From Granulicella sapmiensis (lineage in GTDB: Bacteria; Acidobacteriota; Terriglobia; Terriglobales; Acidobacteriaceae), in the NCBI GenBank assembly GCA_026225395.1, contig JAMFSR010000035.1:186001-250000 (forward strand): DNA of 64,000 bases. Reading direction: 5' to 3'. The translations under genes were made by a program, and so were the position numbers. Positions 17,616 through 25,678 of this stretch are shown one piece after another (the stretch's first letter is position 1; every line of letters begins with the position of its first letter). The notes below the pieces were generated by a model that worked only from the letters and a program-made list of their open reading frames with translations, did no database searches and had not been told where the DNA came from.

Positions 17616-18575
17616 CTAAACCAGCTCCACCAGATCCAGCGGATATCCGGCATCCTTCCACCCCTGCAATCCACCTCGCAGCGGCCGTACGCGGCGTACT
17701 CCCATCCGACGGAGCTCCAGCGCGACCTTCGCACTCGTCTCTTCGCTCGGACACGTGCAGTACAGTACGATATCCCGGTCCAGCGGAATCATCGCCCGCC
17801 GCAGCTTCAAATCCTCCGGCCCAATCCGCAACGCGCCCGGCAGCACCAGCGGGTCTGTCAGAACATCCAGCGGGTGCCGCAGATCAACGATAAACGGCTG
17901 GTCCTCGCCCGCCTTACGCGCGTCGTCCATCATGGCCAGCAACTGCGCCGGCTCCAGCCGCAACCCGCGCAGCTCGCTCACAAACTGCTGCCGCTTCACC
18001 AGCCGGTACACCTGCCACGCTATGACCATCAGTACCACCAGAAGCACGGCAAAGTGCTCCAGTGTGCCAAAAAACTCATTGCTCCGCTTCGCCAGGTCAC
18101 CGAAGAACCGGCCCGCAAACAGCCACGCGCTGGCCCACATCAGCGTCCCGGCCATGTCATAGGCCACGAACTTCGAATACGGAATCTCAGCCTGCCCTGC
18201 AATCGGCGCGGCCATCGTACTCAATCCCGGCACCCACTTCGCAAAAAGCAGCGTCACAGCACCGCGCTTGGTCACGGTGCCCTGCGTCTTGCTTACGCAG
18301 GTTGCCGCTTCCATCGAAAACTTACAAAGAATATTCAGGATCTTGCTGCCGTACCGCTGCCCCAGAAAGTACCACGCCGAATCCGAAATCAAACAAGCCA
18401 GCATCACAAACGGAAGCGCAAACGCCACATGCAGCTTACCCGCCGCGCTCATCGTCCCTGCCGCCAGCATCAGCGGAACGCTCGGCACCGGCAGCCCGCC
18501 CTGCTCGATCAGCACCCACAGAAAGAGCACGGCATACGCGTGGTGTACCAGCAGGACCATCACCGAAGAAAACAT
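17616..18575 (-). CDS. DedA-family membrane protein fused to a rhodanese domain
   Basis: Residues 1 to about 200 form a DedA (SNARE-associated) membrane domain with V-L-I-E-Q-G-G-L-P-V-P, FLGQRYGSKIL and FAKWVPGLSTMAAPIAG. Residues about 215-319 form a rhodanese domain with FIVDLRHP, the active-site loop YCTCPSEETSA and a C-terminal GLQGWKDAGYPL. DedA proteins include undecaprenyl-phosphate and phospholipid flippases; rhodanese domains carry sulfur as a cysteine persulfide. The fusion suggests a sulfur or redox input to a membrane transporter, but this is inference. The loop differs from the usual C-R-x-G-x-R, so activity is uncertain. Confidence 0.85.
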   Translation of the reverse strand: MFSSVMVLLVHHAYAVLFLWVLIEQGGLPVPSVPLMLAAGTMSAAGKLHVAFALPFVMLACLISDSAWYFLGQRYGSKILNILCKFSMEAATCVSKTQGTVTKRGAVTLLFAKWVPGLSTMAAPIAGQAEIPYSKFVAYDMAGTLMWASAWLFAGRFFGDLAKRSNEFFGTLEHFAVLLVVLMVIAWQVYRLVKRQQFVSELRGLRLEPAQLLAMMDDARKAGEDQPFIVDLRHPLDVLTDPLVLPGALRIGPEDLKLRRAMIPLDRDIVLYCTCPSEETSAKVALELRRMGVRRVRPLRGGLQGWKDAGYPLDLVELV

Positions 18576-18764
18576 AAGCCATCCCTTTCTGCAGCCAAGG
18601 CTACATCTGCACCCTACACCATCATGCGCTCTGCTTAGTAGATGCTCCCATCCCGGACCCGTCGCACAAACAAAAAAAGCGGCCCGGAATCGTCCGGACC
18701 GCCATTACCTCTCGTCTACACCCTTGGACGCACCACGAAACCACCTGTTAGCGCCACAAAAAAA

Positions 18765-18842
18765 GAGTGTGGAGAGTAGAGGATAGAGTGTAGAGAAAAC
18801 TGCCCGGATTTCTCTATCCTCTACACTCTATCCTCTACACTC
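18765..18842. repeat. Long imperfect inverted repeat made of a dispersed AGGATAGAGTGTAGAG unit
   Basis: Two 34-base arms (18765-18798 and 18809-18842) are related as an imperfect inverted repeat built from GAGGATAGAGTGTA-like units. The same unit recurs at 25620-25652. It lies in the 272-bp gap 18576-18847 just after the emrA stop and could fold into a terminator-like hairpin. A further imperfect stem (GCGGCCCGGA, ATCG, TCCGGACCGC) lies about 90 bp before it, near 18680-18704. Confidence 0.8.
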
Positions 18843-18847
18843 TGCTC

Positions 18848-20143
18848 CTACTGCTTCACCGTCACAACCGGCGTGACCGACATTCCCGGCCGCAGCGCGT
18901 GGTCCTTGTTCTCCTGGGCCAGGTTCGTAAAGTCGATGCGTACCGGAATCCGCTGCACCACCTTTACATAGTTGCCGGTCGCGTTCTCCGGCGGAAACAG
19001 GCTCAGCCTCGATCCGGTAGCCCCGCCAACCTGCGTCACCTTGCCGGTGAACTTCCGTCCACCCAGCGCGTCGACCTCCAGCTTGACCTCCTGGCCCTGC
19101 TGCATCTGCTTCAGCTGCGTTTCCTTGAAGTTCGCCGTAACCCACAGGTTATCCAGCGGAACGATCGTCAGCAGGTCCTGCCCGACGCTCAGGTTGTCGC
19201 CAACCGAGACGTTCTTTTTGCTCACAATGCCCGAAATCGGCGCCACGATCTTGCCATAGCTCAGGTTCAGCTTCGCCTGGTCAACCTTCGCCTGCGCCTG
19301 CTGCACCTGTGCAAAAGCCGACTGCGCATGCGCCTGCTGCACCTTGATCTGCTGCGGTGCCGTCTGGGCGCTCTGCTTCGCCTGGTCTTGCGAGGACGCC
19401 AGCCGCTGTTGCGCCAGCTTTACCTGATCCTCGTCCGCCGCAACCGAACGCTGCGCCTGAGCCAGCGCCGCCTGCGTCGCCGAAGCCGACTGTACAGCCG
19501 CATCGAACTGCTGCTTCGAGATCACATCCTTGGCTACCAGCGGCGTATAACGGTCCACATCCAACTGCGCCTTCACCGCATTCGCCTTGGCTTCTTCCAC
19601 ATGCGCTTCCGCGGCGGAAACGTTCGCCTGCGCCTGCAGCACCGATGCCTGGCTGCCCAGCACATCCGAACTTGAAGTCGAAACCGTCGTCCGCACATTG
19701 ATCGCCGTGATCGGCACGTTCACCGTTGCCTGCACGTAGTCGGCCTGCGCCGTCGCCAGGTCTGCATTGGCCTGGTCGAGCGCCACCTGCAGATCGCGAG
19801 GATCGATCTCCGCGATCGGAGCCCCGGCCTGCACATACTGGTTCTCTTCTACGTCTACGTGCAACACCTGGCCAGCCACGCGCGAGCTTACCTGGTACAG
19901 GTCACCATCGACTTGCGCGTCATCCGTGTCTTCGCTATAGGTCGAGCGCCAGAAGTAGATGCCCGCAAGCACCACCAGCACCAGTACAACGGCGATGACG
20001 ATGCCCCTCTTGCTCTTCTTCGGAGCCTCTTCCGGCTTCTCCTCAGGCTTCTTCGCATCCTGAGGTGCCGCGCCATCCTGCTTGATCTGCACGGTTCCGC
20101 TGATCTGTGCGGTCTGTGTCTTTTGTTCGTCTTGATCGGCCAC
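18848..20143 (-). CDS. emrA: EmrA/HlyD-family membrane-fusion protein
   Basis: A periplasmic adaptor of 431 residues. It has a Pro/Glu/Lys-rich cytoplasmic start, one membrane helix (about 46-66), the biotinyl-lipoyl motif YQVSSRVAGQVLHVDV, a long Ala/Gln-rich coiled-coil hairpin (about 110-300), and the second lipoyl half KIVAPISGIVSKKNVSVG. Such proteins bridge an inner-membrane pump and TolC. It starts with GTG 20143 behind GGAGG and lies 2 bp after the tolC-like stop. No EmrB-type MFS pump gene follows, so the inner-membrane partner must be elsewhere. Confidence 0.85.
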   Translation of the reverse strand: MADQDEQKTQTAQISGTVQIKQDGAAPQDAKKPEEKPEEAPKKSKRGIVIAVVLVLVVLAGIYFWRSTYSEDTDDAQVDGDLYQVSSRVAGQVLHVDVEENQYVQAGAPIAEIDPRDLQVALDQANADLATAQADYVQATVNVPITAINVRTTVSTSSSDVLGSQASVLQAQANVSAAEAHVEEAKANAVKAQLDVDRYTPLVAKDVISKQQFDAAVQSASATQAALAQAQRSVAADEDQVKLAQQRLASSQDQAKQSAQTAPQQIKVQQAHAQSAFAQVQQAQAKVDQAKLNLSYGKIVAPISGIVSKKNVSVGDNLSVGQDLLTIVPLDNLWVTANFKETQLKQMQQGQEVKLEVDALGGRKFTGKVTQVGGATGSRLSLFPPENATGNYVKVVQRIPVRIDFTNLAQENKDHALRPGMSVTPVVTVKQ

Positions 20144-20145
20144 GC

Positions 20146-21699
20146 TTACTTCCCTCCCGTAGTTGCCGGAACTGGTGTTCCCTGAAGCAAATAGTCTTTG
20201 TAATTGGTCGTCGCCACACCCAGCGCCCGCGCCAAACTCAGTTTGGCTACGTTGTGCTGATAGAGCGCGCTGATGTACTGATCGTTGGCCTGCTCATCGG
20301 CAGCCAGCGCCTGCGAAACCGGCAGTGTATCCGCCACGCCCGCATGAAATCTCTGCTGCGCCTCGTCCAGCGCTTCCTTGGCGAGGTCCACATTGCTCTT
20401 GGTCGCATCAACCAGCTTCGCAGAGGATTGAATATCCAGAATTGCGTCCCGGACATCCGCATTCACCTGCTGCACCTGGTCACTCAACTTGGCCTTGGTC
20501 TGGTCATACTGCGCCGCTGCGACATCTTCATCGCCATGCGTCTTCGCAATCTGCAGAATCGGCGCCGTAATCTCGCCCGTTGCCGAATAGGTCCCATGCG
20601 AGTGCCCAACAGTCTCGCCCTGATCGCCAAAGTCTCCGCTAAAGCTCACCACCGGCAACTGCTCCGCAAACGCAGCCTTCTTCGCCGACTCCGCAGCCTT
20701 CAGCGACTCCGCCGCCGCGGCCAAATCCTTGCGCTGCTTCAACGCCTGCTGAAACGCAGCCTCCGGATCCGGCGCATCCAAAATCGCGAACGGCGTCGTA
20801 TCCGTCAGGTCGAACTTCTGGTCCAGCGGCAAACCGATCACCCGCGCCAGCGAAAGCTTATCCTTCTCCAACTGGTTGGTCGTCGAAATCAACTGCTGCT
20901 GCTCGTTCTGGTAATCCACCTGCGCCCGCAGCACATCCAGCCGCGGACTCGTACCCGCGTCGTGTCCCGCCGTCGCTTGGTCGAGCGACACCTTCGACTC
21001 GTCCATCTCAGCTTTCACAGCCGCAATCCGCGCCGCATCGGCGATGCAAAGCAGATAAGCATTGCCAACCGTCAGCACCACCAAATCCCGTGCATCCTGG
21101 GCAGTCAGCTTCGCAGCCTCAAAGTTATGCTTCGCCGTAATGTAGTTCTCCAGCGACTGCACATTCACCAAGTTCTGCGTCAAGTACGCCCGGAAATCCA
21201 TCACCTGGAACGGCCCGATGATCGGGTTCAATCCCGGAAACTTCAATCCATAGGCCGCCAGGTTCACCTGCTCAACCTCGTACGAAGCCGCTCCGGTCAC
21301 CGTCGGCAAAAGCGCCTGCAGCTGCTGCAACCGCTGCCCACTCGCAGACTTCTCATTCGAAGTCTGCAAAACCAGCCCAAGGTTGTTCCGCAGCCCGCGC
21401 TGCACGGCATCGGTCAGCGTCAGCCCCAGCACGTCGCCGGTAGCCTTGTCGCGAACGATACTGCCCTTATAGCTGGGGTCATCCGAACCCGCAGCCGGCG
21501 TCACACTCGGCCCCGGCGTCGACAACTGCGTCTGTACCTTGGTCACCGCGTCAATCGCGCTGCCCGACGAGCCCGCAGAACCCTGCCCATTGCTGCCCGG
21601 TCCAGCGCCCTGTGCCAGCACCGGCACCGAGCTTACCGCCAACACAAGGACTCCCGCGCTTACCAACGCGCGCTGTTTCATTTTCACCATATGTCTCAT
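20146..21699 (-). CDS. TolC-family outer-membrane efflux protein
   Basis: After a signal peptide (ALVSAGVLVLAVSSVPVLA) and a Gly/Ser/Asn-rich linker come two OEP repeats. They are Ala/Gln-rich helices with repeat signatures such as GLTLTDAVQRGLRNN and later DLAKEALDEAQQRFHAGVAD, the plan of TolC channel monomers. It should form the outer-membrane exit duct for the adjoining EmrA-like adaptor. Three nearby ATGs (21699, 21690, 21681) could be the start and none has a strong ribosome site. A shared transcript with emrA is likely because only 2 bp separate them. Confidence 0.82.
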   Translation of the reverse strand: MRHMVKMKQRALVSAGVLVLAVSSVPVLAQGAGPGSNGQGSAGSSGSAIDAVTKVQTQLSTPGPSVTPAAGSDDPSYKGSIVRDKATGDVLGLTLTDAVQRGLRNNLGLVLQTSNEKSASGQRLQQLQALLPTVTGAASYEVEQVNLAAYGLKFPGLNPIIGPFQVMDFRAYLTQNLVNVQSLENYITAKHNFEAAKLTAQDARDLVVLTVGNAYLLCIADAARIAAVKAEMDESKVSLDQATAGHDAGTSPRLDVLRAQVDYQNEQQQLISTTNQLEKDKLSLARVIGLPLDQKFDLTDTTPFAILDAPDPEAAFQQALKQRKDLAAAAESLKAAESAKKAAFAEQLPVVSFSGDFGDQGETVGHSHGTYSATGEITAPILQIAKTHGDEDVAAAQYDQTKAKLSDQVQQVNADVRDAILDIQSSAKLVDATKSNVDLAKEALDEAQQRFHAGVADTLPVSQALAADEQANDQYISALYQHNVAKLSLARALGVATTNYKDYLLQGTPVPATTGGK

Positions 21700-21920
21700 G
21701 CTAATCGTTTGGGGTTGCTCTGTCGTAAAACTTTGACCGCGTTGTTGCAATCATTGGTCTTATCTACTAGATGCAACCCGCCTCACGATGTATGCAAAAA
21801 ATCCGGGGGATTTCCGCCGATTCCCCGTTCCCTGTGCAAATCCAGCTCAAAATGACCGTCCAGTCAGCGCAACCCACGCCTCTTGCTCCGAACCTGTCAA
21901 ACAGCAGTACGATAGTTCCC

Positions 21921-23045
21921 ATGAGTTTCCCCACCATCCGCACCGCTGTCATCGGTTACGGCCTCGCCGGCCGCGTCTTCCACTGCCCCTTCGTCCACGC
22001 CGTCCCGGGTCTGGAACTCTCCGCCATCATTGTCTCCAACCCCGAACGCGCCGCCGCCGCCAAAGCCGCCTACCCTGACGCCAAAATCCTCGCCACCACC
22101 GACGAAGCCTTCAACGACCCCGCCGTCGACCTCATCGTCATCGGCACCCCCAACGACACCCACTTCACCCTCGCCCAGGCCGCCCTCAACGCCAACAAGC
22201 ACGTCGTCGTCGACAAGCCCATGACCACCTCCGCCGACGACGCCCGCACCCTCATCACCCTCGCCGCCGAAAAGGGCAAAATCCTCGCCCCCTACCATAA
22301 CCGCCGCTACGACACCGACTTCCTCACCCTCCGCAAACTCCTCACCGACGCCACCCTCGGCCGCATCACCCAGGTCATCGCCCACTTCGACCGCTTCCGC
22401 CCACTCGTCCGCCCCAACACCTGGAAAGAGGTCGGCTTCGACAACGGCCTGCTCTTCGACCTCGGCCCCCACCTCGTCGACCAGGCCCTCGCCCTCTTCG
22501 GCCTTCCCTCCCGCGTCACCGCCATCGACCGCACCGACCGCGACGTCACCGACATCGACGACTTCGTCTCCATCACCTTCGAGTACGACACCACCATCAC
22601 CGTCGACGGCAAACCCGTCCCCCGCACCCTCCAGTACGAGTGCCACGCCACCATGCTCGCCGCCGACCCCGCCCCACGCTTCCGCGTCCACGGCACCCTC
22701 GGTAGCTACGTCAAACAAGGTCTCGACCCCCAGGAACAGGCCCTCATCAAGGGCATCCGCCCACCCGAAATGGGCAGCCCCGAACCCTGGCTCCCCGAAC
22801 CCGAATCCGCCTGGGGCACCCTCACCACCGCCACCAAACTCACCGAGCCGGTCGAGTTCTCCCGCGCCCCATACCCCTCCGTCACCGGCGACTACCGCCT
22901 CTACTACGCCAACGTCCGCGACGCCATCAACGGCGCCGCCCCACTCGCCATCCCCTCCGAGGACGCCTACCGCGTAATCCGCCTCCTCGACCTGGCCCGC
23001 CAAAGCAGCACCGAACGCCGCACCCTCGAAGTCACCTTCAACTAA
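21921..23045 (+). CDS. Gfo/Idh/MocA-family NAD(P)-dependent oxidoreductase
   Basis: 374 residues: an N-terminal Rossmann fold with VIGYGLAGRVFH, the VIGTPNDTHFTLA and VVVDKPMT motifs of the family (Lys of D-K-P), and a C-terminal alpha/beta domain with GLLFDLGPHLVDQAL, which holds the catalytic His. Enzymes of this type oxidise or epimerise sugars and inositols; Y-N-R-R-Y-D after the DKP motif is shared with YhhX/YdgJ-like members. Codon third positions are almost all C: the 60 bases from 22141 contain 32 C and 9 G. ATG 21921 begins the Rossmann strand; the frame is open further upstream. Confidence 0.88.
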   Translation: MSFPTIRTAVIGYGLAGRVFHCPFVHAVPGLELSAIIVSNPERAAAAKAAYPDAKILATTDEAFNDPAVDLIVIGTPNDTHFTLAQAALNANKHVVVDKPMTTSADDARTLITLAAEKGKILAPYHNRRYDTDFLTLRKLLTDATLGRITQVIAHFDRFRPLVRPNTWKEVGFDNGLLFDLGPHLVDQALALFGLPSRVTAIDRTDRDVTDIDDFVSITFEYDTTITVDGKPVPRTLQYECHATMLAADPAPRFRVHGTLGSYVKQGLDPQEQALIKGIRPPEMGSPEPWLPEPESAWGTLTTATKLTEPVEFSRAPYPSVTGDYRLYYANVRDAINGAAPLAIPSEDAYRVIRLLDLARQSSTERRTLEVTFN

Positions 23046-23210
23046 CCACCACAACCGACGGCCCATCCTTTCGCGCACTTTGCCGAAGGTGGGTGTCGGC
23101 GAAGCCGGGTGCCCCATCTTCGCCGCGCACTTTGCGGCTAAGGTGGGCATCGCGCGATTAGCGCGACCGCCCCCGCCCATGCCAAAGCAAACCCGCGATA
23201 GACTAAACCC
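23046..23210. repeat. Intergenic palindromic repeat cluster, CCCATC type
   Basis: The 165-bp gap holds two related blocks of a dispersed family, each with a CCCATC and TTCGCGC core and a partial inverted copy (GGTGGG). Blocks are near 23062-23095 and 23100-23155. No gene is seen in the gap. Confidence 0.6.
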
Positions 23211-23648
23211 GTGAAGAAAAAGTCCCAATCCTTCCCGCTGAAGTTCCTGATCGCCGGCGCGCTCGTAGTCGCCACGGTCGCCTGGCTCGCCATCTCCGCC
23301 GGGCAGGACTCCAAGCAGTACTACGTCACCATCACCGAGCTTCAGAAGATGGGCAACAAGGCTTACAAGGTAAACCTGCGCGTCGCCGGCAACGTCCAGC
23401 CCGGCACCATCGACCGCTCCGGCCCCAACGCCACCTTCACCCTCATCGAACAGGGCAAGCTCCTCAAGGTCGACTACCAGGGCGCCGAACCCCCACCCGA
23501 CACCTTCAAAGACGACGCCCAGGCCCTGGCCATCGGCACCTACGGCCGCGACGGCGTCTTCCACGCCACCCAACTCCAGGCCAAGTGCGCCAGCAAATAC
23601 GCCCCCGCCAAACCCGGCGCCACCACCCCCACCGGCAACAAAACCTAA
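23211..23648 (+). CDS. ccmE: Cytochrome c maturation heme chaperone CcmE, CXXXY type
   Basis: CcmE carries heme in the periplasm to apocytochrome c. This 145-residue protein has an N-terminal membrane anchor (about 10-30), Y-Y-V-T-I-T-E-L, an OB-fold with KVNLRVAGNVQPGTIDRS and F-T-L-I-E-Q-G, and DTFKDDAQALAIGTY. At the heme-ligand site, where most bacteria have HXXXY, it has Cys126-Ala-Ser-Lys-Tyr130 (KCASKY), the rarer CXXXY form known from some archaea and Desulfovibrio. It begins with GTG 23211. No ccmB, ccmC or ccmF is nearby; a CcmA-like ATPase lies 2 kb downstream. Confidence 0.82.
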   Translation: MKKKSQSFPLKFLIAGALVVATVAWLAISAGQDSKQYYVTITELQKMGNKAYKVNLRVAGNVQPGTIDRSGPNATFTLIEQGKLLKVDYQGAEPPPDTFKDDAQALAIGTYGRDGVFHATQLQAKCASKYAPAKPGATTPTGNKT

Positions 23649-23649
23649 C

Positions 23650-24111
23650 TCAGCGGGCACCATACTTTCGCAGGTGATACTGAAAGTAAAGAACTCCAAA
23701 GAATAATGTCATCCCTCCATGCAGGGAGCGACCAACCGCCTTTACGAGCTGTCCGCGCAGTGAAAAGACAGCCCACAAATAAAGCAAGACGTTGCCAATT
23801 CGTGTGGCATCTCGCAAAGCTAAATCCGTACCCGATAAGTACTCCGCGGGTAATGCAAACCGCGTGAAGAACGTCAGGTAAAAAATACCGGTCGAGAAAA
23901 CTAAATAACCAACTGCAAGGGGTACGACATTACTCTTGCCATTTACCTTCTCCACCCATGATGCCTGCAGGATCATCCATACCCTCCCGAATAGCCCAAG
24001 AGTGACAACATCCAGCAGCAGAACCCAACCCCAATTCAAAGTGGGGGGCTTTGGATGCATACGGACAGAAGACGACGAAGAGTACTCAGCAGGCGAGGGA
24101 TATGTGCTCAT
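23650..24111 (-). CDS. Small hypothetical inner-membrane protein
   Basis: 153 residues with a Ser/Pro-rich cytoplasmic start and three or four hydrophobic segments (WVLLLDVVTLGLFGRVWMIL, then LAVGYLVFSTGIFYLTFF, and one near the C-terminus), ending YFQYHLRKYGAR. It recalls DUF4234-like proteins but cannot be placed. The stretch is visibly richer in A and T than its neighbours, with none of their strong C-ending codon bias, which could mean recent acquisition. It converges with ccmE, one base apart. Confidence 0.6.
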   Translation of the reverse strand: MSTYPSPAEYSSSSSVRMHPKPPTLNWGWVLLLDVVTLGLFGRVWMILQASWVEKVNGKSNVVPLAVGYLVFSTGIFYLTFFTRFALPAEYLSGTDLALRDATRIGNVLLYLWAVFSLRGQLVKAVGRSLHGGMTLFFGVLYFQYHLRKYGAR

Positions 24112-24164
24112 GGTGCAGCAATTTTAGCCGATGCTTCTTATCTCTTGCCCCTTTTCACTTGTCC

Positions 24165-25619
24165 CTACTTCCCCAGTGCCTTCAAATAAAGGTAATAAAA
24201 CTCCACCCCCGAGTAATAAGCCTCCACCCTCACCCGCTCATCCCGTCCATGCGCACGGTCATCATCAAAATCAATCCCCACGCCTCCAATCCCATAGCTG
24301 GGAATCCCCGCCGCCATCGTATAGATCGAGTCACTCGCCCCGGCGTTCATCACCGGAATCACCGGAATCCCCGGCCACATCTCCGCAGTCACCTCCCGCA
24401 GCGGCACAAACACATCGTCCCGCAACGGCGGCGGCGCCAGGCTCTTCCGGTTCGGCGCCGTAGCCGAAACACCACCCGCATCCGACACATACTCCACCGT
24501 CAGCTTCGAATCGCCAAACAGCTTGATCAGCGTCTGGCGAATCTCCTCCTGCGAGTGCCCCGGCAGAATCCTGCAGTTCACATTCGCCTGCGCCAGCGCC
24601 GGCAGCGCATTCGGCGCACGCCCCGCGCTCAGCATCGTCGCCACGCACGTCGTCCGCAGCATCGCACTATCCGCCGGATCCTTCGAAAAATCCGCAACCG
24701 CCTTCATATCCATCGGCGTCGCCAACACCCCACGAATATCCGCCGCCCGCGACGGCACCGCAATCTTCTCCGTAATCGCCAGCGAAGCCCGCGTCACCTC
24801 ATTCAACTCCACCGGAAACGGATTCGCCTCCAGCTTCGCCAGCGCATGCACCAGCTCATAAATCGCATTGTCCGGCCGTGGCTGCGAGCTATGCCCACCG
24901 GGATTGGTCGCACTCAGCCGAAAGTCCGCATACGTCTTCTCAGTGGCCTCGACATCCATCTCATCCGCCTTGCCGCCCCGCAACTCCACCCCACCCGAAT
25001 CCGGATTCAGCACAAAATCCGCCTGCATCAACTGCGGCCGATTCTTCAGCAGCCAGTCCACTCCATTCGACTTCCCACCCTCTTCATCCGCCGTCAGCGC
25101 CAGCACGATATCCCGGTCCGGCATATACCCCTCGCGCCGCAACCGTATAAAGTCCTCCACAATTCCCGCGTCCGCCACCTTCATATCCTGCGTTCCACGA
25201 CCGTAAAAATATCCATCCTTCTCGATGAACGTGTACGGATCGGTCGTCCAATCCTCCCGCCGAGCCTCCACCACATCAATGTGCCCAATGATCAAAACCG
25301 GCTTCAACTTCGATCCAGCCGCCCCCCGATACCGCGCCACCAAATTCATCTTCCGATCGTTCGGCCCTGCCAGCACCAGATCCTCCGCCGCAAACCCACC
25401 CGCCAGCAGCCGTTTCCGCATAGCCTCCGCGCAAGCCGTCACACTCCCATTCGAGTCCTGCGAATTGATCTCAATCAACTCCTTAAAAATCACCCTTGAA
25501 AGCTCCCGATCCGCCTTCGGCAACTTCGGCCCCGCCGCCTGCGCCCCATTCTGCGCAATCCCCACTCCAACCCCAATCAACAACCCAAACATCAACGCAA
25601 CACGCTTCATCACAACCAT
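24165..25619 (-). CDS. Exported M20-family metallopeptidase
   Basis: 484 residues with a signal peptide (MKRVALMFGLLIGVGVG to about G-A-Q-A). M20 zinc ligands and bases are visible: GHIDVVEA, GRGTQDMK, TADEEGG and the dimerisation-domain GGHSSQPRPDNAIY, then G-A-S-D-S-I-Y near the C-terminus. M20 enzymes cleave dipeptides or acylated amino acids using two zinc ions. It is probably periplasmic. The upstream gap contains the GAGTGTAGAG-type repeat, which abuts the ATG and supplies a purine-rich run in the ribosome-site position. Confidence 0.88.
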   Translation of the reverse strand: MVVMKRVALMFGLLIGVGVGIAQNGAQAAGPKLPKADRELSRVIFKELIEINSQDSNGSVTACAEAMRKRLLAGGFAAEDLVLAGPNDRKMNLVARYRGAAGSKLKPVLIIGHIDVVEARREDWTTDPYTFIEKDGYFYGRGTQDMKVADAGIVEDFIRLRREGYMPDRDIVLALTADEEGGKSNGVDWLLKNRPQLMQADFVLNPDSGGVELRGGKADEMDVEATEKTYADFRLSATNPGGHSSQPRPDNAIYELVHALAKLEANPFPVELNEVTRASLAITEKIAVPSRAADIRGVLATPMDMKAVADFSKDPADSAMLRTTCVATMLSAGRAPNALPALAQANVNCRILPGHSQEEIRQTLIKLFGDSKLTVEYVSDAGGVSATAPNRKSLAPPPLRDDVFVPLREVTAEMWPGIPVIPVMNAGASDSIYTMAAGIPSYGIGGVGIDFDDDRAHGRDERVRVEAYYSGVEFYYLYLKALGK

Positions 25620-25652
25620 CTCTACACTCTATCCTCTACTCTCTACACTCTG
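25620..25652. repeat. Dispersed CTCTACACTCTATCC repeat between M20 and ccmA-like genes
   Basis: TCTACACTCTATCCTCTACT followed by CTCTACACTCT matches the unit that forms the inverted repeat at 18765-18842. It lies in the 59-bp divergent gap, where both promoters should be. Confidence 0.8.
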
Positions 25653-25678
25653 CCTTTGACCTATACTCGCATAGCAGC

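Noticed and set aside
20107..21855. Open frame of 582 codons on the plus strand
   Set aside because: Antisense to the tolC-like gene, highly basic and without motifs.
21897..23699. Open frame of 600 codons on the minus strand, Gly/Val/Asp-rich
   Set aside because: Shadow of the oxidoreductase and ccmE genes, caused by their C-ending codons.
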